This document shows, piece after piece, positions 57,616 through 64,000 of a stretch of 64,000 nt of DNA. Where the stretch lies: NCBI GenBank assembly GCA_934591815.1, contig CAKTPV010000010.1, forward strand, positions 1-64,000. The letters run 5' to 3'. A program made the position numbers and the translations under genes. Source of the DNA: an uncultured Oscillospiraceae bacterium. GTDB lineage: Bacteria; Bacillota; Clostridia; Oscillospirales; Oscillospiraceae. Each line of letters opens with the position of its first letter. Positions within the stretch are counted from its first letter, which is position 1. The notes beneath the pieces were generated by a model that did not search any database, was not told the origin of the DNA, and worked only from the letters and a program-made list of their open reading frames with translations.

Positions 57616-58299
57616 ATGGATGTTACCTTTTCGCCGGCGCTCTCCGTGTACGCGGAATTGTGGGAGATCGCCAACCGGCGGCGGAGCGCGGACGCGCAGT
57701 TCGCGCAGGCGTTGGCGCATATCCGCAGCGGCACGCCCGACGCTATGGCGAAAGCATTCGATCTGTTCAAGCGTTCGGGGGCCCACAACTTTACCGAGGC
57801 GCAGTTCGCCGCCGGATGGTGCTGTGAGCACGGCTGCGGCACGAAGCGCAGCTATCCGCAGGCCATCCGTTGGTACAAGCGGGCGGAGAACAACGTGACT
57901 TCCGATGTAATGAGCGCTTTTGACCCTGTGGGTGAGGCGGAGAACGCCTTGCTCCGGCTGTATTTTGAGTGTGAGCCCTACGCGGCGACGGTAGATGCAT
58001 TTCTGGACGCACAGGAACGGGGAGACAGCTTTATGGCTGACTACGAGGCGGCGGTGGGCGGCGACGCCATCGGGATGCTGCGTCTGGGGCATCGGTACTA
58101 TTACGGGCAGGACGTGGCGTGCGACCAGGCAGAGGGCATCCGCTGGTATCACCGTGCCGCCAAAGCTGGCTGTGATGCCGCCATGTCGCGGCTGGCAGCG
58201 ATCTATGAGGCGGACAAGCACTATAAGGAAGCGGCAAAGTGGTATCGCCGCTATGCCGCGGAGCGTATCCGCTGGCGCAACCAACGGCTGAATTGGTGA
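57616..58299 (+). CDS. Sel1-like repeat protein
   Basis: 227 residues with Sel1-type alpha-alpha repeats: AKAFDLFKRSGAHNFTEAQF with GWCCEHGCGTKRSYPQAIRW, then GMLRLGHRYYYGQDVACDQA and GIRWYHRAAKAGCDAAMSRL. These repeats bind proteins and often form adaptor modules. ATG 57616 follows CAGGAGGAAA. Its promoter copies that of the divergent AAA+ protease gene, suggesting that the two products work together, perhaps as substrate adaptor and protease. Confidence 0.85.
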   Translation: MDVTFSPALSVYAELWEIANRRRSADAQFAQALAHIRSGTPDAMAKAFDLFKRSGAHNFTEAQFAAGWCCEHGCGTKRSYPQAIRWYKRAENNVTSDVMSAFDPVGEAENALLRLYFECEPYAATVDAFLDAQERGDSFMADYEAAVGGDAIGMLRLGHRYYYGQDVACDQAEGIRWYHRAAKAGCDAAMSRLAAIYEADKHYKEAAKWYRRYAAERIRWRNQRLNW

Positions 58300-58324
58300 A
58301 AAAAGTTCCAAGAAAATGGTGAAC

Positions 58325-58353
58325 TTGCGTTTTTCGACAACGGCTCTTATAAT
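58325..58353 (+). promoter_or_regulatory. Promoter of the HNH gene group
   Basis: TTGCGT (58325-58330) and TATAAT (58348-58353) are separated by 17 bp. Confidence 0.7.
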
Positions 58354-58405
58354 GGACGTACAGGCAATGGCACGCAAAATAATATGATGAGAAGGAGAAT
58401 GAACG

Positions 58406-59014
58406 ATGGAAAGCAAGCAACTGTTGGAGAACTTCCTGAATAAAAAATATTCACACACAGAGATGCACTTATCTGAAGAAGACAAAGTGTTTCTTTCAAG
58501 ATATGCTGTAGATCGAAGGCAAAGCAATTCGGTCGCAATGCTGAAAGAGTTGGATATCGGCGAATCCTTTGATCGGTATTTTCGCGAGAACATATATGCA
58601 CGCATTGTGCGGGACGATATTCAAATCATCTATAAGCGATTTACGGCCAAGTTGACGGTGAAAAACGAAAACCCATTTGACGGGAAATTTCCGGTTTTTT
58701 TGGACTGGTGGATTTCAAAAATGGATGCGGATGGAAATTGTCATTGCTGCTATTGCGAAGTAAGCGAATCCACTGTGCAAGCTGCATTTCGTGAAGGACT
58801 TATTCATTCCAAGAAGCCCAGTTTCAATGGGAATCTGCAAATCGAGCGAAAGAATCCTCTCGGCGGATATAATCGTGATAATTGCGAATTTGCCTGCGTC
58901 ATTTGCAACAATGCAAAAAGTGACATGATCTCATATGATGACTTCAAAAAATACTTTGCCGGTGGTGTCAAGCAATATTGGGGTCATATAGAAGAACAAT
59001 TTCACAGAAAATAA
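58406..59014 (+). CDS. HNH-type nuclease-like protein
   Basis: 202 residues. The C-terminal half has a zinc-bound HNH layout: CHCCYC, then IERKNPLGGYNRDNCEFACVICN-AKSDM, with two cysteine pairs flanking the ERxNP and DNC segments. The N-terminal ~100 residues are helical and unfamiliar. The gene is clearly richer in A+T than those around it. AAGGAGAATG precedes ATG 58406. The agmatine-deiminase-like gene starts 9 bp after its stop, so they are co-transcribed. A DNA-cleaving role is likely by motif, and its place beside a retron suggests defence. Confidence 0.72.
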   Translation: MESKQLLENFLNKKYSHTEMHLSEEDKVFLSRYAVDRRQSNSVAMLKELDIGESFDRYFRENIYARIVRDDIQIIYKRFTAKLTVKNENPFDGKFPVFLDWWISKMDADGNCHCCYCEVSESTVQAAFREGLIHSKKPSFNGNLQIERKNPLGGYNRDNCEFACVICNNAKSDMISYDDFKKYFAGGVKQYWGHIEEQFHRK

Positions 59015-59023
59015 TCTGACCAT

Positions 59024-59836
59024 ATGAGCCAAGAAGTATTCTACCTCTCCACTCTCCTCCCTGTGCTTTATCCAACCGACGCAGAGACACTGTTCGCGAC
59101 GCTGGCGGCGCACGATGTCCCCTACGCCCTGCTGGATGGCACACGGGACATATGGCTGCGAGACTTCATGCCGGTGCGGACAGGCTCCGGAAAGCTGGTG
59201 CCCTTCCGCTATGAGCCGTCGTACCTCTGGGATTGCCCGGAGCTGCGAACGGACTTTCGGCGCGATATAGCGCCGCAGCTTGGCCTGCCGGTTACATACA
59301 GCCATATCAACCTCGACGGCGGGAACGTGGTGTTCTCGCCGTCCGGGGTGCGCGTCCTGATCAGCGACCGCGTCTTTTCCGAAAACCCGGAGTATCCGCC
59401 TGTCGCGCTGGTGCGTGAGCTGTCGGAGCTGCTGGAGGCGGAGGTGATCGTCCTCCCGTCGCTGAAAAGCGACATGACCGGCCACGCCGACGGCATGGCG
59501 CGGTTCCTCGACGACCGCACCGTGCTATGCAATCGGCCGCTGTCATCCTGCGGCTTTGAGCAAAAAGTAAAGCGGTCTGTGCGGGACTACGGCCTGGACG
59601 CGGTGGATTTTCCCTTTGTCCCGACCGGTGGGGTCAGCGCCGTTGGCTGCTACCTGAACTATTTGGAGACGGAACGGGTGGTTTTCCTGCCGGTGTTTGG
59701 CATCGAGCAGGATGCCGAGGCTGAGACTTCCGCGCGGCAGCTTTTCAGCAAAGAGATCGTGCCCATCAACATCCGGGAGATCGCCCAACAGGGCGGCTGT
59801 CTGAACTGCATCAGTTGGGAGGGACCTCATGCATAA
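59024..59836 (+). CDS. Agmatine deiminase / peptidylarginine deiminase family protein
   Basis: 270 residues of the guanidino-modifying (pentein) superfamily. Active-site regions are present: IWLRDFMPV near residue 42, NLDGGNVVFS, GHADGMARF and the nucleophile C262 in GGCLNCISW. Typical agmatine deiminases have 330-370 residues, so this is a short form lacking N-terminal parts. The ribosome binding site is weak. The next gene overlaps its end by 8 bp. The substrate is unknown; cell-metabolism and defence roles are both possible. Confidence 0.82.
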   Translation: MSQEVFYLSTLLPVLYPTDAETLFATLAAHDVPYALLDGTRDIWLRDFMPVRTGSGKLVPFRYEPSYLWDCPELRTDFRRDIAPQLGLPVTYSHINLDGGNVVFSPSGVRVLISDRVFSENPEYPPVALVRELSELLEAEVIVLPSLKSDMTGHADGMARFLDDRTVLCNRPLSSCGFEQKVKRSVRDYGLDAVDFPFVPTGGVSAVGCYLNYLETERVVFLPVFGIEQDAEAETSARQLFSKEIVPINIREIAQQGGCLNCISWEGPHA

Positions 59837-60524
59837 TGAACAGGATTTGAAGAAGACGCCGGAGTACCGCTCCGGTATGTTCCGCATCGCCACCTGCCCC
59901 GTCTGCGGCTATCCCACGCTAGATATGTACTGGATCTGTGAGCATTGCGGCTGGGAGTATGACATCGAGCTGCAGACGGAGGATGAGGAGTCTCCCTGCA
60001 ACGGTATGTCCCTGCGGGCATACCGCGAACTATACAAAACTGGAGGTATATCTATGAACGTGACCATCTGTTCCCGCAAAGCCGCCGAGGAACTGCTGCG
60101 TACCGACACGCTCTCCCGCACGGCGGTGATCTCCTTCTGCGACCCACCCTCCGTCGGCAAGCCTGCCCCGGTGCCCCCGCTGGACTACGCCGGCAAAGCA
60201 GCGCGGGTGTTCACCGTGGTCGTTCACGATCTGGATCTGACAGCTCTGCCGGATGTAGGGCTGGACTACGACACCTACATGCCGGAGGCGGACGCGCTGG
60301 CGGCGTTTATCTGTCAGGCAAGGGCGGACGGGCTGGATATCCTCTGCCAGTGCGAGTACGGGCAGAGCCGCAGCGCCGCCTGCGCCGCCGCGATTTTGGA
60401 GTATTTCAACGGCACCGGCATCTCCGTCTTTGCCGACTACCGCTATTACCCCAACCAAGTGGTGTATCACAAGATCATGGACGCGCTGACCCGGTACGGG
60501 CCGGAGACGCAGTCATCCACTTGA
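59829..60524 (+). CDS. CPCC-domain / dual-specificity-phosphatase-like fusion protein
   Basis: 231 residues if read from ATG 59829. Residues 18-60 form a cysteine-rich CPCC-type domain (CPVCGYPT and CEHCGWEYD). Residues 76-231 resemble tyrosine/dual-specificity phosphatases, with the P-loop CEYGQSR (C-x5-R). A strong ribosome binding site (GGAGG, 60042-60046) lies before an in-frame ATG at 60054, so the phosphatase part may also be made alone (156 residues). The damaged copy at 55379 begins exactly at that internal ATG, which supports it as a true start. It lies directly upstream of the retron RNA. Confidence 0.75.
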   Translation: MHNEQDLKKTPEYRSGMFRIATCPVCGYPTLDMYWICEHCGWEYDIELQTEDEESPCNGMSLRAYRELYKTGGISMNVTICSRKAAEELLRTDTLSRTAVISFCDPPSVGKPAPVPPLDYAGKAARVFTVVVHDLDLTALPDVGLDYDTYMPEADALAAFICQARADGLDILCQCEYGQSRSAACAAAILEYFNGTGISVFADYRYYPNQVVYHKIMDALTRYGPETQSST

Positions 60525-60549
60525 CTTTCCCGTCAAAGCGCTTTACCAT
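60521..60549 (+). promoter_or_regulatory. Likely promoter of the retron RNA
   Basis: TTGACT (60521-60526) and TACCAT (60544-60549) are separated by 17 bp. Transcription would start about 10 bases before the a1 arm. The -10 is imperfect. Confidence 0.5.
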
Positions 60550-60565
60550 ATAAGCATAACCGAAG

Positions 60566-60765
60566 ATCAGCCCCATGCAGTAGTGTACAGCTTAGAGTTT
60601 CGTACTTTGAGGAGGGCGGCGAGTCGCCGCTCTGTTTACTAAGAGGACGCACGCTTCGCAAGCGAAGCGACCGCCTGATACCGCTCCGTCGAATTCGCGA
60701 ATCACCATATGATTATCAATTCGACTCCGCTCACATCAGGTCACTTTGTACTGCACGGGGCTGAT
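60566..60765 (+). ncRNA. Retron msr-msd RNA
   Basis: The outer arms a1 (ATCAGCCCCATGCA, 60566-60579) and a2 (TGCACGGGGCTGAT, 60752-60765) are complementary with one mismatch, as in all retrons. Just inside a1 is ACAGC (60587-60591), a candidate for the branching guanosine. Next come a 9-bp stem (GCGGCG with CGCCGC, 60613-60633) and an 8-bp stem (CGCTTCGC with GCGAAGCG, 60652-60669). The long msd hairpin spans 60674-60740 (CCTGAT with ATCAGG, inner GTCGAATT with AATTCGAC). The reverse transcriptase gene starts 20 bp after a2. Confidence 0.88.
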
Positions 60766-60785
60766 TCTATGTCAGGGAGGCCTCT

Positions 60786-61850
60786 ATGAAAATCGAGAAA
60801 GATGCGGTCACCTTCGAAATGCCGGACGCAGACTTCGTGGCCAAATTCGGTATGCAGGCCGCGGCGGATATGGTACTGGATTTTCACTGCTTTCACCCGC
60901 AGCTGCCGTTCCTGTACGACGCCCGGCAGTTGGCGGCGTTTCTCTCTACCAGCAGGCAGAAGCTCCTTTACTATGCGCGGCACACGGCGGCAGCATATCA
61001 CCCCGTCACCATCCCCAAGCGTAACGGCGATGTGCGCATACTGTCCGTGCCGGACGACACGCTGCGTCGCTGGCAGCGGAAGATCTGCCGGGATCTCCTC
61101 GCCTATCTGCCTGTCGCACCGCAGGCCACCGCTTATCGAAAGGGCGGCACTCTCAGCGGCAACGCCGCGCCCCATGTGGGCAAACGGTATCTCCTGAAGC
61201 TGGATATCTCCGACTTTTTCGGCAGTATCCGCTTTGAACAGGTCCACTCTGCCGCCTTTCACACCCGGTACTTCTCCCGGCAGGTGGGCTTTCTGCTGAC
61301 CGTTTTGTGCTGCAAGGACGGTGTCTTGCCGCAGGGCGCGCCCACCTCTCCCGCGCTTTCCAATCTGGTCATGCGGAATTTTGATACGAACATGGCACGC
61401 TGGTGCCAGCGGCGCGGCATCGCATACACGCGGTACTGCGATGACCTGACCTTTTCTGCCGATCATCCGCTGTTCGCCGTCTATTCGAAGGCGAAAAATA
61501 TGCTGGCGGAGATGGGCTTTGATCTAAATGAAACCAAGACCCATTTTATCACCAATGCCGGACGGCAGAGCGTGACCGGGCTGACCGTCAACGAGAAGGT
61601 ATCCGTGCCGGCCGGCTATAAGCGCTTACTTCGGCAGGAGGTCTATTACGCCCTGCGCTTTGGTCTGGCGGACAGCATCCTGCGGGGCGGCCGCGCAGCG
61701 CTTCGCACAGACGGCGTTCCTGATACGGAGCGCTACCGGCAGCAGCTATTGGGGCGGATCCAGTATGTGCTGCAGATCGAGCCAGGAAACCGCTGGTTCC
61801 GCGAAGCAAAGCAAAAGTTGCTGTCCTGCGATGACCTCCCGAAGGTCTGA
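60786..61850 (+). CDS. ret: Retron reverse transcriptase
   Basis: 354 residues. Reverse transcriptase motifs are in order: KRNGDVRILSVPD; LLKLDISDFFGSI with the first aspartate; the QGAPTSPALSN turn; and the catalytic YCDD in RYCDDLTFS. Two retron-specific marks are present, NAAPH (NAxxH) just before motif A and VTGLTVN (VTG) after the palm. There is no fused effector domain. GGGAGG precedes ATG 60786. It copies the msd part of the adjacent RNA into branched DNA. No known retron effector follows; nearest candidates are the CPCC-phosphatase and HNH proteins upstream. Confidence 0.93.
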   Translation: MKIEKDAVTFEMPDADFVAKFGMQAAADMVLDFHCFHPQLPFLYDARQLAAFLSTSRQKLLYYARHTAAAYHPVTIPKRNGDVRILSVPDDTLRRWQRKICRDLLAYLPVAPQATAYRKGGTLSGNAAPHVGKRYLLKLDISDFFGSIRFEQVHSAAFHTRYFSRQVGFLLTVLCCKDGVLPQGAPTSPALSNLVMRNFDTNMARWCQRRGIAYTRYCDDLTFSADHPLFAVYSKAKNMLAEMGFDLNETKTHFITNAGRQSVTGLTVNEKVSVPAGYKRLLRQEVYYALRFGLADSILRGGRAALRTDGVPDTERYRQQLLGRIQYVLQIEPGNRWFREAKQKLLSCDDLPKV

Positions 61851-62014
61851 CGCCTATTCTTTAATTACAGCGCGGGCATTTCTGCGCCAATGCGCAGCGG
61901 GATGTCCCGTGGAACTTCAACAGGGCAGCAGGTACAACATCTCAAAAGCGGTAGAATCGGCGTTTCTGCAATTTTTCAGATATGCCGGCATATTGCTTGA
62001 TGCTGCCGTAAAAC

Positions 62015-62043
62015 TTGTTTTCCTGTTTTGTGAATGCTATACT
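62015..62043 (+). promoter_or_regulatory. Promoter of the truncated DUF2779 gene
   Basis: TTGTTT (62015-62020) and TATACT (62038-62043) are separated by 17 bp. The stretch 61851-62014 has no other feature. Confidence 0.7.
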
Positions 62044-62087
62044 CAAGACAGGATTTCCAGACAAATTACCCAGAGAGGGGAATCGGC

Positions 62088-62228
62088 GTGGTCAACCTTT
62101 CCAAGTCCAAATACTGCGCGCTGTGGCAATGTCCGAAAATGCTGTGGCTCCGCAAATATAAGCCGGAGCTTGCCGAGGCGGACAGCCATACGCTGTCCAT
62201 TATGGAGACCGGCAACGCCGTGGGCTGA
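62088..62228 (+). pseudogene. N-terminal fragment of a DUF2779-family protein
   Basis: The 46-codon frame from GTG 62088 (ribosome binding site GAGAGGGG) reads MVNLSKSKYCALWQCPKMLW and RKYKPELAEADSHTLSIMETGN, the start of DUF2779 proteins, which are related to Cas4-type nucleases. It stops at TGA 62226, exactly where the repeated gene tail begins in another frame. Most of the gene (several hundred codons) is deleted. Confidence 0.75.
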
Positions 62229-62283
62229 GTTTATCAAGTGGTTAAGCAAAGAAGAGGTGTGACCATTGGTCACACCTCTTCTT
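62227..62283 (+). repeat. Right copy of the repeated gene tail and terminator
   Basis: About 51 of 57 bases match 45309-45365 by my hand alignment. The repeat encodes EFIKWLSKEEV and a stop at 62260, followed by a 14-bp hairpin (62251-62264 with 62268-62281). Together the copies bracket the CRISPR-retron region. Confidence 0.75.
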
Positions 62284-62386
62284 TGTTGTTTGCATATTCG
62301 CGCAGGCAGTGCTACCCCTGACTCACAGCGTCCCACGCTTCCGCCAGCGAAGCAAGGGCCTTCCGTATTTCGGGGAAATGCGGTCG

Positions 62387-63088
62387 TTACTGCCGCTGCG
62401 TTTCCCAGATCAGGCTGTCGAGAAAGCGCACTGTGATATTCGGGTATTCGGGCTTCAGCATTTCGACCGTACGCACCATAATTGCCTGTACATCATCGTC
62501 CGTCAGCTTCTGCAGAGCGCACGTCTCCTTGATGAAGCGCACGATGTGCCTGTCCGGTTTGACGCGGTTTTCATCACCGGCCAGCATATAGAGGTACTTC
62601 AGCATGATGCCGCTGCTTTGGCCGCGCACCGACTTGATGTCCTTATCAAGGGCGGCCTTGTCCGCGTAGTCATTGAAGTCGCGCAGCGTATTGATGCCGT
62701 GCTTCTGGCAGACCAGCGCGACCTCTCGGCACGCTTCCGCCTTCAAAATGCCGTTGCGGCTGGAAGTCCGCTGCATGTTGTGAAGCACATTCTTGGAAAA
62801 GTCCTCGATCGTATCATATTTCGCGACATTCGTGAGGAAATCACGGATCGTATGCTCCGTCTCGTCCGTCTGCGTTCTGGATATGGTAAGGTCAAACGTC
62901 CCGATATAGCTGTTGACAACGTTCACGACCGAGGTATACCGGACGCCGATGGAAAACACGGCATCCAAAATGCAAATGGGCAAGGATTTATAAAAATCCT
63001 TGAACGGATCGTCACGATCTTTCAGTGCATTACCAAATTCTTTTGCGCTGTGCGCCGCCAGCAGTTCTGCTGCCCTCTGAATATCCAT
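62387..63088 (-). CDS. HhH-GPD-like (DNA glycosylase fold) protein of unknown function
   Basis: 233 residues, largely helical. The segment KYLYMLAGDENRVKPDRHIVRF resembles, in two parts, the region after the helix-hairpin-helix of endonuclease III-like glycosylases (…KPDRHV.RF). The usual catalytic lysine/aspartate and iron-sulfur cysteines are not evident. GAGGGGC precedes ATG 63088. It is the first apparently intact gene to the right of the island. Assignment to this fold is tentative. Confidence 0.5.
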   Translation of the reverse strand: MDIQRAAELLAAHSAKEFGNALKDRDDPFKDFYKSLPICILDAVFSIGVRYTSVVNVVNSYIGTFDLTISRTQTDETEHTIRDFLTNVAKYDTIEDFSKNVLHNMQRTSSRNGILKAEACREVALVCQKHGINTLRDFNDYADKAALDKDIKSVRGQSSGIMLKYLYMLAGDENRVKPDRHIVRFIKETCALQKLTDDDVQAIMVRTVEMLKPEYPNITVRFLDSLIWETQRQ

Positions 63089-63199
63089 TTCTATAAGCCC
63101 CTCTTTCTTTAAATTTTAGGCATTTCGCCGATTATGTCAGAGGTTCCCCAGACACTTTCGTACATTATATCACACACTTCCCAGTAAAACAACACTCCC

Positions 63200-63695
63200 T
63201 TACCCTTTACCGCCCCAGCCGTCATCCAGATGACATCTGTAATGGCGGCTGTTGTCGTATCGGAGCAGCGGCTCTGTCGTGATGGCAAAGGCCGCCTGTA
63301 TCTCCGGCAGCAGTGACAGCGGCACGCGGGGGCTCATGTAGATCACCGGCTGTCCCCTGTTGTCCGCGTCCACCCTGCCGCGGGGATAGTAATTGTACGG
63401 CTTGCCGCGGGAACCGTGAAGCTGCTCCCACAGCTTTTTGTGGTTGTATGTGACGCCGGATCGGGCGGTGCCCTCGGCATATACCCCCTCTATACGCTTC
63501 GCCTCCGCTGGAGAGGTATATTTCAAACGTGTTGTCCTTGTCAAACAGGATGCACTCTACGCCCTGCCAGTCGTAGGTGCCCGTCAATCGCCTCGTCTCC
63601 CTGCCGGGGATGCCCGCCGCCTTGTCTCCGCCGCAGGCACATATTGAAAACGCAAGAAGAAGGATCACACTCCCTATCAGAAAACTACGCTTCAT
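63200..63695 (-). pseudogene. Lipoprotein gene fused to, or shifted into, an unknown domain
   Basis: From ATG 63695 the frame gives a lipoprotein signal (MKRSFLIGSVILLLAFSICAC, split after residue 20 for length, with the last C as lipobox cysteine), then LTGTYDWQGVECILFDKDNT. It continues in frame only with low-complexity shadow sequence. A second frame from about 63490 to 63200 encodes a plausible domain (EGVYAEGTARSGVTYNHKKL, then VIYMSPRVPLSLLPEIQAAF). A single frameshift near 63490 would join the two. Neither family is recognised. Confidence 0.45.
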
Positions 63696-63731
63696 AACTT
63701 CATAATCTGTATTCCTTTCGTTTCGAAATAG

Positions 63732-63761
63732 CGGAGGCCTGAAACCGAACTTCGGCCTCCG
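63732..63761 (-). terminator. Terminator-like hairpin
   Basis: CGGAGGCC (63732-63739) pairs with GGCCTCCG (63754-63761), downstream of the minus-strand partial gene. The gap 63762-63935 holds nothing recognisable. Confidence 0.45.
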
Positions 63762-63935
63762 GGGAAAGTTTTCTTGCTTTGTCCGCAGCGAATACATTTT
63801 CTTCCAACCTTATACCATGGGCTCATAACGGATAACAAAGGGAATAACCGGCCTCCGCTCACCACACTGCACACGATGGGAGACCCCTGTCGGAAGTTTT
63901 GAAAAAATTGCTGCGGTCAAAACAACGGAACGGAC

Positions 63936-64000
63936 TTACACGGGCAGCTCGAAGGTGTCCTGCTGGTTGGCTGCGTCCAGCGCCATCTGGGCGCGGGCCA
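63936..64000 (-). CDS. C-terminal end of an unidentified protein (partial)
   Basis: A minus-strand frame enters from the right edge and ends at TAA (63936-63938); the last residues are AQMALDAANQQDTFELPV. Too short for assignment; the ending has the look of an oxidoreductase tail, but that is weak. Confidence 0.5.
   Translation of the reverse strand, partial: ARAQMALDAANQQDTFELPV

Overview
The window is about 55% G+C and reads as a strictly anaerobic Bacillota chromosome, most like the gut Oscillospiraceae (Lawsonibacter, Flavonifractor and Oscillibacter relatives). The reasons are pyruvate:ferredoxin oxidoreductase, 4-hydroxybutyryl-CoA dehydratase, a glycyl radical enzyme, corrinoid methyltransferases without pyrrolysine, strong GGAGG ribosome binding sites and sigma-54. 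This assignment is inference from gene content; no rRNA or complete tRNA gene is present.

Layout. 0-6 kb: the end of an unknown gene, a KtrAB-type potassium system, a nitroreductase relic, a MATE exporter and rpoN. 6-23.5 kb: a large corrinoid (B12) methyl-transfer locus. It holds an MttB-family methyltransferase, corrinoid protein, RACo-type activator, B12-methionine-synthase-activation-like protein, hydantoinase/oxoprolinase-like ATPase, homocysteine methyltransferase-like protein, two MtaA-like (UroD-fold) methyltransferases, a BCCT transporter, a CobW GTPase, a PocR/AraC regulator and a sigma-54 enhancer-binding protein. 23.6-30.3 kb: abfD and nifJ, then a lone opine-dehydrogenase-family gene with codon use typical of high expression. 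30.5-33 kb: marR plus a MATE pump fused to a cytidylate-kinase-like domain. 33-40 kb: a glycyl radical enzyme with its activase, an AraC regulator, a YeiH-type exporter and an iron alcohol dehydrogenase. 40-43.4 kb: a TPR protein coupled to a UvrA-like ATPase.

43.7-62.3 kb looks like an acquired defence island. It opens with a tRNA 3'-end remnant and decayed genes. Next comes a complete type I-C CRISPR-Cas operon (cas3-5-8c-7-4-1-2, with an internal Cas11c start) and an array of 14 full repeats that ends abruptly in debris of mobile-element genes. An FtsH-like AAA+ protease gene stands divergent from a Sel1-repeat gene, and the two share a mirrored promoter. An HNH protein, an agmatine-deiminase-family enzyme and a CPCC-phosphatase follow. 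The island ends with a retron whose msr-msd RNA can be folded by eye. Two near-identical 3' gene tails with their terminator (45.3 and 62.2 kb) bracket the island. 62.4-64 kb holds an HhH-GPD-like protein, a broken lipoprotein gene and the end of another gene.

The best regulatory link is a 15-bp palindrome (TGCAAAAAATTTTGC). It overlaps the -35 of the sigma-54 activator gene at 19.6 kb. It recurs, beside a close variant, about 190-230 bp upstream of a near-consensus sigma-54 promoter in front of the glycyl radical enzyme at 33.4 kb. This ties the corrinoid locus, rpoN and the radical enzyme into one predicted regulon.
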